From: Alteromonas sp. ALT199
GTDB taxonomy: Bacteria; Pseudomonadota; Gammaproteobacteria; Enterobacterales; Alteromonadaceae
Direction of reading: 5' to 3'
DNA: 37,013 bases
NCBI RefSeq assembly: GCF_018619335.1
Contig: NZ_JAHHDX010000007.1
Coordinates: forward strand, 1 to 37,013
A program made the position numbers and the translations under genes. The notes below the pieces were generated by a model. It was not told the origin of the DNA. It searched no databases and was given only the letters and a program-made list of their open reading frames with translations. This document shows positions 25,268-34,601 of this stretch, in pieces (the first letter of the stretch is position 1; each line of letters begins with the position of its first letter).

Positions 25268-25293
25268 AAACCAATCTGTTACTGTATTGGTTT
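25268..25293. promoter_or_regulatory. Inverted repeat upstream of the NRAMP-like gene
   Basis: AAACCAAT (25268-25275) and ATTGGTTT (25286-25293) with a 10-base spacer, 67 bases upstream of the NRAMP-like start. The arms are one helical turn plus apart, as in a dimer operator. CCAA and ATTGG recur at 25202-25213. The regulator is unknown. Confidence 0.45.
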
Positions 25294-25359
25294 AGCGGTA
25301 CTATTGCGTGCTCGCCCGCCTATTGTCATGATAGCAAAACTTAACTAAGAGTCGTTGCA

Positions 25360-26556
25360 ATGGCAAAAGATAAATCAGGATATATCATCGCGGCCGCCTT
25401 CATTGGGCCAGGAACAGTAACAACTGCAAGTCTAGCGGGTGCAAACTTTGGCTTTCACCTTGTATGGGCTTTGCTTTTCTCAATATTCGCAACCATCGTT
25501 TTGCAAGACATGGCAGCCCGCCTGGGTGTAGCAAGCGGACAAGGCCTAGCCAGCGCAATGAAAAACATGGCATATAAACCTTGGCTTAAAAATGCCTTTA
25601 TTGTGCTTATCATCAGTGCTATCGGCATTGGTAATGCTGCGTACGAGTCAGGTAACTTGACCGGTGCGGCTATAGGGCTAGACGCATTTATCAGCATTGG
25701 TATAGGCCCATGGGCCAGTGTTTTGGGCGCTATTGCTATAGTTTTACTTTGGTCGGGCAGCTATAAGTGGATAGAGACGGTGTTAGTGTACCTTGTCTTT
25801 ATTATGGCTGGCGTATTTCTGATCACGCTGTTAGTAGCCAAACCTGATATTGCCGCTATGTTTAGTCAATTAATGTCGCCGCAGTTAAACGCTGATGCCA
25901 TTACTACCGTGCTTGCACTCATTGGCACTACCATAGTGCCATATAATTTATTCCTTCATGCAAGCCTTGTTGCAAAATCATCGAAAAATCAGGATAAACA
26001 AGATGCCGTAGTAGCCTGCAGAAACCAGTCGGCCAAAGCTATTAGCATGGGTGGATTGATTACGCTTATCGTAATGGCAACAGCTATGATGGCGTTCTTT
26101 AATCAGGCAGCTACAATGGATGCTTCGAATATGGGTGAGCAGCTCAAACCGGTTTTAGGTGACAAAGCACAGTGGTTCTTTGCGCTAGGGTTATTTGCGG
26201 CCGGTTTAACCAGTGCTATAACCGCGCCTTTAGCTGCCGCTTATGCTGTAACCGGCGCCCTAGGATTATCTGATGATATGCAAAGCAAAAGTTTCAAAGC
26301 AGTTTGGTTTATCATCATCATAGTGGGAGTTAGCGTTGCAGCGCTCGGCTTTAAGCCCCTACCAGCCATTTTGTTTGCGCAGGCAACTAATGCCCTACTG
26401 CTACCTATTATCGCGATATTTTTGCTGGTCGTTATGAATAAAAGCACAGCGCTGGGTGAGTTTAGAAACACGTGGAAAAGTAACTTAGCGGGCTTTCTCG
26501 TAGTCGGCACCGTGATTGGTTTAGGTTTATACAAACTTATCGGTGTGTTTAGCTAG
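25360..26556 (+). CDS. NRAMP-fold transporter with atypical metal site
   Basis: Inner-membrane protein of 398 residues with about 11 hydrophobic segments and a clear NRAMP layout (FIGPGTVTTASLAGANFG at 14-31; IGTTIVPYNLFLHASLVAKS at 188-207). NRAMP metal importers use DPGN in TM1 and A-x-x-MPHN in TM6. Here TM1 has GPGT (16-19), replacing both the Asp and the Asn ligand, and TM6 has T-x-x-VPYN (190-196), replacing the Ala and the metal-binding Met. The usual Mn/Fe activity therefore cannot be assumed; magnesium-type relatives, another cation or a non-metal solute are all open. It ends at a strong terminator; an inverted repeat lies upstream. Confidence 0.8.
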   Translation: MAKDKSGYIIAAAFIGPGTVTTASLAGANFGFHLVWALLFSIFATIVLQDMAARLGVASGQGLASAMKNMAYKPWLKNAFIVLIISAIGIGNAAYESGNLTGAAIGLDAFISIGIGPWASVLGAIAIVLLWSGSYKWIETVLVYLVFIMAGVFLITLLVAKPDIAAMFSQLMSPQLNADAITTVLALIGTTIVPYNLFLHASLVAKSSKNQDKQDAVVACRNQSAKAISMGGLITLIVMATAMMAFFNQAATMDASNMGEQLKPVLGDKAQWFFALGLFAAGLTSAITAPLAAAYAVTGALGLSDDMQSKSFKAVWFIIIIVGVSVAALGFKPLPAILFAQATNALLLPIIAIFLLVVMNKSTALGEFRNTWKSNLAGFLVVGTVIGLGLYKLIGVFS

Positions 26557-26656
26557 CGTCAAAAATGATGGCAGAGTAATTTGCTCCCTTTGTATGCCAT
26601 TTGTAGTGCGCACACGCAAATAACAAAGAAATTACGTAACTAACAAACTATATGAG

Positions 26657-26687
26657 AAGGGCCAAAGTAATACTTTGGCCCTTTTTA
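26657..26687. terminator. Terminator between NRAMP-like gene and patB
   Basis: AAGGGCCAAAGTA (26657-26669) and TACTTTGGCCCTT (26671-26683), effectively a long stem with a short loop, followed by TTT. It mainly serves the plus-strand gene. Confidence 0.85.
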
Positions 26688-26730
26688 ATAGAGAGCGTAT
26701 TTACAAAAAGTACTCTGACCCCATAATTTT

Positions 26731-27906
26731 TTAGCTGGCGAGGCGTTGGAGTATGTCTTGAAGCATAGATTTGCTGCAGCCAAAGTTAATTCTAAAGTGA
26801 TCGGCTTTGTGGAAATCAATACCCGGTGATGGGCCTACCCCCTTCTCTTCAGCCCATTTCTGAACGTTTTCTACGCCTAGTCCGCTGGCATCTACCCATG
26901 CAAGGAAGGTGGCGTCGGCTTTTAACATTTTTAGACCGTCGATATCGTTAATGGTATTGAATACCATGTCTCTGTTTTCGCGTAAGTAGGTAAGCTGCTG
27001 CTGGTGCCAGTCGTCACACTGAGTGAACGCTGCTTCTGTTGCTGCTAAGCCCAGTACGGTTACCCAAGGCACTATACCCGCTGCCGCATTGGTAAATGCC
27101 TGGCGCAGTTGACTATTTGGTATTATGGCAAACGACGTGCCTAAACCGGCTACATTAAAAGTTTTACTGGCGGCCATTAGCGTAACACTATTTTCGGCAA
27201 GGTTAGCCTCACGGCCTGCTGGAATATGCTGCTTACCCTCATCTAAAATTAGGTCGCAGTGAATTTCATCAGAGCAAAGCTTAACATTGTTCGCGGCACA
27301 GATTTCAGCGATACGATCCAGCTCTGCTTTAGAAAGTACCGAGCCCACCGGGTTCATAGGATTACAAAGGATAAACAGCTTGCACTTAGGGTCAGCGGCT
27401 TCTTTCTCTAGCGCGTCAAAATCTAGCGTATAACGTGCCCCTTCAACATCTGAAATAGTTTCAGAACTCGTGCCGTCGGCATTTTGCACTACCGTGCTTA
27501 TGTCTACCCGCTCAAGTCCATTAAGTTTTGGCGCTGCTAGCAATGGCGGGTAATTGGGCGTTTGAATAAGCACTTTATCGCCGGGCTCACAATACGCTTT
27601 ACACGCAACGTTAAATGCGGGTACAACGCCTGGTGTCCACACTAGCCACTCAGGTTGTATTTCCCAATTATGCTTGTCTTTGAGCCACCTCACCACGGCC
27701 TGAATAGCACCATTGTGATGGGCTGGCAGAATATAGCCCATGTTGCCATGTTCAACATAACCAGAAATGGCATCTAAAATTGGCTGAGCACAACGAAACT
27801 CGGTATCTGCAACCCAGGCTGGAATAATGTCTTTCCCTTTATATTTTTGCCATTTAAATGAAAACGTATCTTTTCTGGGAGGGGTACTATCGAATAAGGC
27901 GTTCAC
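26731..27906 (-). CDS. patB: PatB/MalY-type cystathionine beta-lyase / aminotransferase
   Basis: PLP-dependent C-S lyase releasing ammonia, pyruvate and a thiol from cystathionine or cysteine conjugates, cytoplasmic. The 391 residues have the class I/II aminotransferase fold: PAWVADTEF near 29-37, CNPMNPVG (181-188), SDEIHCDLI (212-220), and SKTFNVAGL with the PLP Lys248, then the substrate-carboxylate Arg in HFRINFGCS. It is a single gene. The 5' leader holds a hairpin (27954-27975). The choice between lyase and aminotransferase rests on family resemblance. Confidence 0.85.
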   Translation of the reverse strand: MNALFDSTPPRKDTFSFKWQKYKGKDIIPAWVADTEFRCAQPILDAISGYVEHGNMGYILPAHHNGAIQAVVRWLKDKHNWEIQPEWLVWTPGVVPAFNVACKAYCEPGDKVLIQTPNYPPLLAAPKLNGLERVDISTVVQNADGTSSETISDVEGARYTLDFDALEKEAADPKCKLFILCNPMNPVGSVLSKAELDRIAEICAANNVKLCSDEIHCDLILDEGKQHIPAGREANLAENSVTLMAASKTFNVAGLGTSFAIIPNSQLRQAFTNAAAGIVPWVTVLGLAATEAAFTQCDDWHQQQLTYLRENRDMVFNTINDIDGLKMLKADATFLAWVDASGLGVENVQKWAEEKGVGPSPGIDFHKADHFRINFGCSKSMLQDILQRLAS

Positions 27907-27953
27907 ACTACATCCTGTTGCTTAAAAACTTATGCCAACAGTGTAGAATTTTA

Positions 27954-27975
27954 ACGCCCCATAAACTAGGGGCGT
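27954..27975 (-). other. Hairpin in patB leader
   Basis: ACGCCCC and GGGGCGT around ATAAACTA. On the minus strand it is followed by only TTAAAATTC, so it is a weak terminator for the receiver gene or a leader structure of patB. Confidence 0.4.
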
Positions 27976-28159
27976 AAGGTGAATTAACCTAAATTTGCTA
28001 TATCGAAATGTGCTTTGTTAGAGAAAAATTAACACCTTAAAACGCTCGAAGGCTAGTTGAATGTTGCCATAGGCACTGTGGCCTGATTAGGTTATGCTAA
28101 CTTTCAGTGTGAATTTCAGCCAAAATAAAAATACTTCCATTGCGAAACACCCTATAGGT

Positions 28160-28537
28160 CTAGCAGTCCGGTTTAACCGCTGCCTTTGATTTTTGAACCA
28201 GCTCTTTCATATTCAGGGGCTTGGCCAAAAAGCCGTTCACTTGAAGTTTGCGCGCTTCCATCACGAGCTCTTTATTGGGATCTGCTGTAATAAGCAAAAA
28301 AGGAACATCCAAACCAGATGACTTACACGTTTTCAAAAGGCTAAGCCCGTCATAATCCGGCATTACTTGATCACTAATGATCAAGCTTATCGAGTCAGAG
28401 GTTTGTTGCAGCAAAAAGTCCCTTGCAAATTTACTGCGCGTAAACGGGTATACAGTAGCATCTAACTGCGTTTCCAACGCGTTGGTAATAAGGTCTAGCG
28501 TGATAGGATCATCTTCAACAACTGCTACAGAAAACAC
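28160..28537 (-). CDS. Stand-alone receiver-domain protein (CheY-like)
   Basis: 125 residues that make up one receiver domain and nothing else. Visible are the acidic pair Glu8-Asp9-Asp10 (VVEDDP), the phospho-acceptor Asp56 (LIISDQVMPDYDGL), the switch Thr84 (LLITAD) and Lys106 (FLAKPL). The switch aromatic position is not obvious. No histidine kinase or output gene is adjacent, so the partner is unknown. It could act by binding a flagellar, GGDEF or phosphorelay protein elsewhere. Confidence 0.85.
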   Translation of the reverse strand: MFSVAVVEDDPITLDLITNALETQLDATVYPFTRSKFARDFLLQQTSDSISLIISDQVMPDYDGLSLLKTCKSSGLDVPFLLITADPNKELVMEARKLQVNGFLAKPLNMKELVQKSKAAVKPDC

Positions 28538-28840
28538 TACATTTCCCCTTTTTTAGGTCATTAGCCGTAATTATTACAATGACTTAGCTTACGAGTTAAG
28601 GCGTAAACACGTATAGATTTAAGCATAGAGTCTATAAGATTGTTTGACCACTAACCTTTGGTCGATATTTAAACTTTTTATAGCGTTTAGCTGTTACTGT
28701 GAAATAGGTAATTTGAGGGCTCACGTTGAAAAAATGTATGTGAGTAGGTGAGATTAAACCCGCCAGTGGCATTGGTAAGTGGGATAAAAAATGCCAGCAA
28801 AAGCTGGCATTTTTAAAACATTTTTAAGTCTTAGAAAATA
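28538..28840. other. Region between receiver gene and typA
   Basis: 303 bases. It contains the typA terminator at its upper end and presumably the receiver promoter near 28540-28620. I see no gene, dyad or RNA motif in the remainder. Confidence 0.5.
28786..28814. terminator. Terminator of typA
   Basis: AAAAATGCCAGC and GCTGGCATTTT around AAAA; on the minus strand it ends in a U run. It lies 27 bases past the typA stop. Confidence 0.85.
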
Positions 28841-30673
28841 TTAAGACTTTGGTGCGCGAGACGCACGCTTACGCTCGTTTTCTGTAAGAAGTTTCTTACG
28901 AATACGAATAGATTCAGGTGTTACTTCTACTAGTTCGTCATCATCAATGAACTCAAGCGCTTGCTCAAGTGACATTTTGATTGGTGGAACTAGGGTTTGC
29001 GCTTCGTCAGTACCAGAGGCACGTACGTTCGTAAGCTGCTTACCTTTAAGGGCGTTTACAGTTAGGTCGTTGTCACGGCTGTGAATACCAATAACCATAC
29101 CTTCGTACACTTCAACACCGTGACCAATAAATAGGCGACCACGCTCTTGAAGGTTAAACAGGGCGTTGGTTAGTGCTTTACCGTTTGCATTTGCGATAAG
29201 TACACCGTTTTTACGCTTACCAATAATACCACCCTTGTACGGACCATAGTGATCGAACGTGTGGTACAACAAGCCAGAACCTGATGTCATTGTCATAAAG
29301 TCTGTTTGGAAACCGATAAGACCACGGCTTGGGATAACGAAGTCGATACGTACACGACCTTTGCCATCTGGAGACATATCGGTCATTTCGGCTTTACGAA
29401 GACCTAGCTGCTCCATAATAGAGCCTTGGTGCTGCTCTTCACAGTCGATAGTTAGCGTTTCGTAAGGTTCTTGTGTTTCGCCATCAACTTCTTTCAAAAT
29501 TACTTCAGGACGAGATACAGCAAGTTCGTAACCTTCACGACGCATGTTTTCGATAAGAATACCTAGGTGAAGTTCACCACGACCAGAAACGCGGAATTTA
29601 TCCGGATCAGGCATTTCTTCAACACGAAGTGCTACGTTGTGCACAAGCTCGTCATTAAGACGCTCAAGAATGTTACGTGACGTTACATACTTACCTTCTT
29701 TACCCGCAAACGGAGACGTGTTTACTTGGAAGGTCATAGTTACAGTAGGCTCATCAACCGTAAGCGGAGGAAGCGCTTCAACTGTATTTTGGTCACAAAT
29801 TGTGTCAGAGATCTTAAGTTCACCAAGACCTGTGATAGCAATGATATCGCCTGCGTGCGCAGATTCAACTTCATGGCGTGCTAACCCAAGATAGCCGTAA
29901 ACTAAGCCAACTTTACCGTTGCGCTTTTCGCCATCAGCAGTAACAACCGTTACTTGTTGGTTTGGCTTAACTGAACCGCGCTTAACACGACCTACACCGA
30001 TTACACCCACATAAGAGTTGTAATCAAGCTGAGAAATCTGCATTTGGAAAGGACCGTCAACGTCTGCATCTGGTGCAGAAACTTGCTCAACGATAGTTTC
30101 AAATAGCGCATTCATGTCTTCTTGCGGCTCGTCAGCATCGTTTGATGCCCAGCCATTTAGTGCTGATGCGTAAACAACTTGGAAGTCTAGCTGTTCATCA
30201 GTTGCACCTAGATTGTCGAACAAGTCGAAAACTTGGTCCATAACCCAATCAGGACGCGCGCCAGGCTTGTCGATTTTGTTAATAACAACAATTGGCTTCA
30301 GGCCTTGAGCAAATGCTTTTTGCGTAACGAAACGCGTTTGCGGCATTGGGCCTTCCTGCGCATCTACAAGTAGAAGTACAGAGTCAGCCATCGACATTAC
30401 ACGCTCTACTTCACCACCGAAGTCAGCGTGTCCTGGAGTGTCTACGATGTTAATACGGTAGTCGTTCCAGTTAATCGCTGTGTTCTTAGCTAGGATGGTG
30501 ATGCCACGTTCTTTCTCGATGTCGTTCGAGTCCATTACGCGCTCTTCTTGCTCGCCTCGAGATTCAAGGGTGCCAGACTGCTGTAACAGTTTGTCTACCA
30601 GGGTGGTTTTACCGTGGTCAACGTGGGCGATGATTGCGATGTTACGCAACTTACTAATATCAGTGGTATTCAT
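28841..30673 (-). CDS. typA: Ribosome-associated GTPase TypA/BipA
   Basis: Translational GTPase that binds the ribosome, aids 50S assembly at low temperature and affects stress responses. The 610 residues include the G domain with G1 AHVDHGKTT (about 16-24), the switch-I stretch RGITI, G3 DTPGHADF and G4 NKIDK, then beta-barrel, EF-G III/V-like and the unique C-terminal domain ([31 protein letters not shown]). Family length is about 605. It is divergent from glnA, as in E. coli and many relatives. Confidence 0.97.
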   Translation of the reverse strand: MNTTDISKLRNIAIIAHVDHGKTTLVDKLLQQSGTLESRGEQEERVMDSNDIEKERGITILAKNTAINWNDYRINIVDTPGHADFGGEVERVMSMADSVLLLVDAQEGPMPQTRFVTQKAFAQGLKPIVVINKIDKPGARPDWVMDQVFDLFDNLGATDEQLDFQVVYASALNGWASNDADEPQEDMNALFETIVEQVSAPDADVDGPFQMQISQLDYNSYVGVIGVGRVKRGSVKPNQQVTVVTADGEKRNGKVGLVYGYLGLARHEVESAHAGDIIAITGLGELKISDTICDQNTVEALPPLTVDEPTVTMTFQVNTSPFAGKEGKYVTSRNILERLNDELVHNVALRVEEMPDPDKFRVSGRGELHLGILIENMRREGYELAVSRPEVILKEVDGETQEPYETLTIDCEEQHQGSIMEQLGLRKAEMTDMSPDGKGRVRIDFVIPSRGLIGFQTDFMTMTSGSGLLYHTFDHYGPYKGGIIGKRKNGVLIANANGKALTNALFNLQERGRLFIGHGVEVYEGMVIGIHSRDNDLTVNALKGKQLTNVRASGTDEAQTLVPPIKMSLEQALEFIDDDELVEVTPESIRIRKKLLTENERKRASRAPKS

Positions 30674-30947
30674 GCTTATATAGAGCCTGTGTAAATCGAT
30701 GCCAACTTAATTCGGGAATCGAATAAGTCTGCATTAGATTTGTTGCAAAAAAATGCAGATAGAGAAATTTGCGCGGATTGTACAGAAAAACCTCGACGTT
30801 TGCGCATCTTTTTTTTGATGGACTTGTGTTTTAATGCTTTTCAATCGTCTGATTAACAAATAGCCAACTCTTTTGCACCGAATTGATCACATAAGGTAGC
30901 TATACGCTACAAAGTAATCTAGGCTTGTTGTCTCAAAGTAAAACTAA

Positions 30948-30964
30948 TGCACCATAATAATGCA
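30948..30964 (+). promoter_or_regulatory. NtrC-type binding site 1 of glnA
   Basis: TGCACCA-TAA-TAATGCA: left half equals the NtrC consensus, right half matches at five of seven positions. Its start is 21 bp, two helical turns, from that of site 2. Confidence 0.7.
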
Positions 30965-30968
30965 ACAC

Positions 30969-30985
30969 TGAACCATTATGGTTCA
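30969..30985 (+). promoter_or_regulatory. NtrC-type binding site 2 of glnA
   Basis: TGAACCA-TTA-TGGTTCA, a perfect 7-3-7 palindrome differing from the NtrC consensus only by a symmetric C-to-A change. Its centre is about 98 bases before the predicted transcription start. Confidence 0.75.
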
Positions 30986-31047
30986 AAGTGATTCACAAGT
31001 AAGTGATAAAGGCCTGTCTATGCCACAGAAATCGGCATACATATAGA

Positions 31048-31063
31048 TGGCATGATAATCGCT
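31048..31063 (+). promoter_or_regulatory. Sigma-54 promoter of glnA
   Basis: TGGCATG-ATAA-TCGCT has GG and GC with the exact -24/-12 spacing and two mismatches from TGGCACGnnnnTTGCW. Transcription should begin near 31075. Confidence 0.75.
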
Positions 31064-31131
31064 TCCACTTTTTCCACTGTTGGAGTGAAGCTGATCATTC
31101 CGCATTTTTACATTTAAACCTGGAGGACACG

Positions 31132-32541
31132 ATGTCAGTAGAAAAGGCATTAGAACTGATTAAAGAAAGTGAAGCGAAATTTGTAGATTTACGTTTTACC
31201 GACACAAAGGGTAAAGAACAACACGTATCTATTCCTGCGAGCGTTGTTGATGATGAATTCTTCGAAGAAGGTAAAATGTTCGATGGTTCTTCAATTGCTG
31301 GTTGGAAAGGTATTAACGAATCAGACATGGTTCTTCTCCCAGATGCAGATAGCTGCGTTGTAGACCCTTTCGCAGAAGAAACACAAGTTAATATTCGTTG
31401 TGACATCGTTGAGCCTTCGACTATGGAAGGTTACGAGCGCGATCCACGTTCTGTAGCACGTCGCGCAGAAGAATACTTGAAATCTACAGGTATCGGCGAC
31501 ACATGTTTCTTCGGCCCAGAACCAGAATTTTTCCTTTTCGATGACGTTCGTTTCCATACTGATATGGCAGGTTCGTTCTACAAAATCGATTCTTCAGAAG
31601 CAAAATGGAATTCTGGCGAAGAGTTCGAAGGCGGCAACATGGCACACCGTCCTGGCGTTAAAGGCGGTTACTTCCCTGTACCTCCAGTAGACTCTGCTCA
31701 CGACATCCGTGCTGCAATGTGCTTAGTTATGGAAGAGATGGGCCTAGTTATCGAAGCACATCACCATGAAGTAGCAACGGCTGGCCAGAACGAAATCGCT
31801 TGTGAATTCAACACGCTAGTTAAGAAAGCTGACGAAATCCAAATTTACAAGTATGTAGTTCACAATGTTGCACACGCATACGGTCAAACTGCTACTTTTA
31901 TGCCTAAGCCTCTAGTTGGCGATAATGGTTCGGGTATGCACTGTCACCAATCTATTTCTAAAGACGGCGTAAACATCTTCGCAGGTGACAAGTACGCAGG
32001 TCTTTCTGAAGAAGCACTTTACTACATCGGCGGTATCATTAAGCACGCGCGTGCTATCAACGCATTTGCTAACGCTTCTACCAACTCATACAAGCGTCTA
32101 GTTCCTGGGTTCGAAGCACCGGTAATGCTTGCATACTCTGCACGTAACCGTTCTGCGTCTATTCGTATTCCTCATGTAACTAGCGATAAAGCGCGTCGTA
32201 TCGAAGTACGTTTCCCTGACCCAACAGCTAACCCTTACCTTGCGTTCTCTGCAATGCTTATGGCTGGCCTTGACGGTATTAAGAACAAGATCCACCCTGG
32301 CGATTCAATGGATAAAGACTTGTACGATCTACCACCAGAAGAAGCGGCTGAAATCCCAACAGTTGCAAGCTCGCTAGAAATGGCGCTTGAAGCTCTTGAT
32401 AACGACCGTGACTTCCTTAAAGCTGGTGGCGTTATGACTGACGACATGATTGATGCATACATCGATCTGAAGTCTGAAGAGGTAACTACACTTAACATGA
32501 CTACTCACCCAGTTGAGTTTGACATGTACTACAGCGTGTAA
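31132..32541 (+). CDS. glnA: Glutamine synthetase type I
   Basis: Makes glutamine from glutamate, ammonia and ATP; cytoplasmic dodecamer. ATG 31132 follows GGAGG by five bases and gives 469 residues, the same as E. coli GlnA. Signatures: FDGSSIAGW (50-58), GPEPEFFLF (128-136), the ATP block [14 protein letters not shown] (259-272), [19 protein letters not shown], and the adenylylation Tyr398 in DLYDLPPEE, so it belongs to the GSI-beta class under GlnE control. The promoter is sigma-54/NtrC-type. A strong terminator separates it from the next gene. Confidence 0.98.
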   Translation: MSVEKALELIKESEAKFVDLRFTDTKGKEQHVSIPASVVDDEFFEEGKMFDGSSIAGWKGINESDMVLLPDADSCVVDPFAEETQVNIRCDIVEPSTMEGYERDPRSVARRAEEYLKSTGIGDTCFFGPEPEFFLFDDVRFHTDMAGSFYKIDSSEAKWNSGEEFEGGNMAHRPGVKGGYFPVPPVDSAHDIRAAMCLVMEEMGLVIEAHHHEVATAGQNEIACEFNTLVKKADEIQIYKYVVHNVAHAYGQTATFMPKPLVGDNGSGMHCHQSISKDGVNIFAGDKYAGLSEEALYYIGGIIKHARAINAFANASTNSYKRLVPGFEAPVMLAYSARNRSASIRIPHVTSDKARRIEVRFPDPTANPYLAFSAMLMAGLDGIKNKIHPGDSMDKDLYDLPPEEAAEIPTVASSLEMALEALDNDRDFLKAGGVMTDDMIDAYIDLKSEEVTTLNMTTHPVEFDMYYSV

Positions 32542-32567
32542 TTGCACTCTGTATAGCAATTTTTACT

Positions 32568-32592
32568 AAAGCCCGCTCTGCGGGCTTTTTTT
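32568..32592 (+). terminator. Terminator of glnA
   Basis: AAAGCCCGC and GCGGGCTTT around TCT, followed by further T; 26 bases past the glnA stop. It implies that glnL-glnG needs its own promoter. Confidence 0.9.
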
Positions 32593-32770
32593 ATGCGCAC
32601 TAATTAACTACTATCTTTTTAAGCTTATACTAATAAACCGTCTTATAGACTGCGCCGACAATGCAATAAACAAGGCATTAGTCCATAAGCGACAAGGCTA
32701 TGCATAGACATTATGTAGTAAGTTAGTAAAACAAAAATACAGCAATTAGGTAACGACACGGCAAAAAACG

Positions 32771-33385
32771 ATGCGAAACATCTGCTTAATTTCACTGCTA
32801 CTTAGTAGCACTAACGGTTTGTTACCTCTGCAAGCTGCAGCGCTATATCAAGAAAATGTAGTTCAGGAAGTACAAGAAGACGAAACTGAGCTAGGTATTA
32901 AGGCGCCAGTCACAGCAGCGTCCTCTTCATCGATGACAATTTATAAAGTAGTAGGAGAGGACGGCTCTATTACTTTTACCGATAAGCCGAAAGAAAATGC
33001 AGAACCACTTGAATTTGATGGCAAAACCCAAAACGTAGTAACAGCAGCGAATGACCCCACTCCTCCTCTGAAGCCTAAAGCACCAACCCCTAACTATCGC
33101 GTAGTTTTAAAGCATCCTGCACCAGAAGCGACAATTCGCAATAACTTGGGTGAACTTACAATATCTGCGGAACAAACTGGTGCACCTAAGGCACCAATTT
33201 ACCGATTAATATTTGATGACGCCCCATTTGCTAGCAATAGTTCCGGAGTTTTTAAGCTCTCCGGTATCCATCGTGGAGCACACACTTATAAAGTTGAGCT
33301 AACTAACAATACGGGCAAGACTCTTGCATCGTCTCCAATGCAAACCCTTTACCTACATCAGGCATCGGCGTTAATTAATAACTAA
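32771..33385 (+). CDS. DUF4124-domain periplasmic protein
   Basis: 204 residues with a Sec signal (about 1-22, ending LPLQAAA), an Asp/Glu-rich stretch, then the DUF4124 signature MTIYKVVGEDGSITFTDKPKE (about 55-75), a Pro-rich linker and a C-terminal beta-sandwich-like part (about 110-200). Function of DUF4124 is unknown. A DUF4124 gene between glnA and glnL is usual in this group, from memory. Its ribosome site is weak. Confidence 0.7.
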   Translation: MRNICLISLLLSSTNGLLPLQAAALYQENVVQEVQEDETELGIKAPVTAASSSSMTIYKVVGEDGSITFTDKPKENAEPLEFDGKTQNVVTAANDPTPPLKPKAPTPNYRVVLKHPAPEATIRNNLGELTISAEQTGAPKAPIYRLIFDDAPFASNSSGVFKLSGIHRGAHTYKVELTNNTGKTLASSPMQTLYLHQASALINN

Positions 33386-33482
33386 TAGCGTGCAACCATT
33401 GTCATGTAAGCGCACCACATAGGTTCAGTGACTATTTTTTACTGAATTCTTTATTCGCGCATCGCATCGTTGCGAGCTACAA

Positions 33483-33499
33483 TGCACAATTATGGTGCA
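33483..33499 (+). promoter_or_regulatory. NtrC-type site at the glnL start
   Basis: TGCACAA-TTA-TGGTGCA: 13 of 14 arm positions match the NtrC consensus TGCACCA-n3-TGGTGCA. It ends one base before the AAGGAG ribosome site (33500-33505), where bound NtrC would repress glnL, as at E. coli glnLp. Confidence 0.75.
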
Positions 33500-33515
33500 A
33501 AGGAGACGAGCTCGG

Positions 33516-34601
33516 ATGCATTCCACCGAGTTAGAAACACAACAGCTAATTAATAGCCTAAATACCGCATTGGTAATGGTCGATAACAAACTTACAATTG
33601 TCTATGCCAACCATGCTGGAGAGGCCCTATTTGAAACTGGATTGAAACAGCTTACCGGGCACCCACTTCAAGATTTCTTTTTGCCTGGCACAATAGAGAC
33701 AACCAGACTTAAAGCCGCTATAAGAAAAGGCGAAGACTTCACCGAAAACGAAATTAAGTTAGCATTTAGAGATAACCGCTATGTTTCTGCCGACTTAACC
33801 GTCACCAATTTACATTTCGAAGACGGACCAAGGTTACTGTTCGAAGTGAAAAAGATTGATCAGCAAAAACGTATTTCTCGAGAGAATCTACAAAATGCGC
33901 AGCATTATGCCGCGCGAGAATTAGTTCGCGGTCTGGCTCACGAAATAAAGAATCCATTGGGCGGTATTCGCGGTGCTGCTCAGCTTTTAGAAAAAGAACT
34001 AACAGAAGAACACAAAGAGTTTACGCGCATGATCATTGAGCAATCTGATCGTCTGCGAAACCTAGTGGATCGACTACTCGGGCCCAATTCATTGCCTCGA
34101 TTCGAAGAAAGTAACGTGCATCAAGCGCTCGAAAAGATACGCAGCTTAATGCGCTTCGACTCAGACAACCCTATAACTATAGTCCGCGACTACGACCCCA
34201 GCATTCCACCAATCATGCTAGACCCAGACATGATTCAGCAAGCTGTACTTAACATAGTCAGAAATAGCGTTCAAGCTTTAATTGAAAGCCATACGCCTAA
34301 CCCTGAAATTAAGCTCATAACGCGAATAGAGCGCCAAATGACAATTCAAACGAAACGTCACGCACTAGTAGCAAAAATAAGAATTATTGATAACGGCCCA
34401 GGTATTCCGGCTGAAATCAAAGACACGCTTTTCTATCCCATGGTCACAAGCAAGCAAAATGGCTCTGGGCTGGGTTTGTCTATCTCACAAACCCTTATTA
34501 ACCACCACGGCGGCAAAATAGATGTAGATAGCTACCCTGGTCACACTGAGTTCGTAATTTACATACCAATAGATCGTAAGGAGACAGACGATGACGAATG
34601 A
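33516..34601 (+). CDS. glnL: Nitrogen regulation sensor kinase NtrB
   Basis: Cytoplasmic histidine kinase/phosphatase that controls NtrC in response to PII. I start it at ATG 33516, ten bases after AAGGAG; the ATG at 33492 lies inside the NtrC-type site and upstream of that ribosome site. The 361 residues contain a PAS domain (about 10-115), the H-box GLAHEIKNPLGG with phospho-acceptor His142, the N-box NIVRNSVQAL, and the G-boxes DNGPGI and GSGLGLSIS. It overlaps glnG by 11 bases. Confidence 0.95.
   Translation: MHSTELETQQLINSLNTALVMVDNKLTIVYANHAGEALFETGLKQLTGHPLQDFFLPGTIETTRLKAAIRKGEDFTENEIKLAFRDNRYVSADLTVTNLHFEDGPRLLFEVKKIDQQKRISRENLQNAQHYAARELVRGLAHEIKNPLGGIRGAAQLLEKELTEEHKEFTRMIIEQSDRLRNLVDRLLGPNSLPRFEESNVHQALEKIRSLMRFDSDNPITIVRDYDPSIPPIMLDPDMIQQAVLNIVRNSVQALIESHTPNPEIKLITRIERQMTIQTKRHALVAKIRIIDNGPGIPAEIKDTLFYPMVTSKQNGSGLGLSISQTLINHHGGKIDVDSYPGHTEFVIYIPIDRKETDDDE

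Larger units (their letters stand above)
30674..31131. promoter_or_regulatory. Divergent typA / glnA control region
   Basis: 458 bases with no gene. The glnA-proximal half holds two NtrC-type dyads, a sigma-54-type promoter and the glnA ribosome site (GGAGG, 31122-31126). A reading frame open upstream of glnA is only a 5' extension across these control elements. Confidence 0.8.

Noticed and set aside
31003..31131. N-terminal 43-codon extension of glnA
   Set aside because: It would run through the sigma-54 promoter; the conserved GlnA start at 31132 has an ideal ribosome site.
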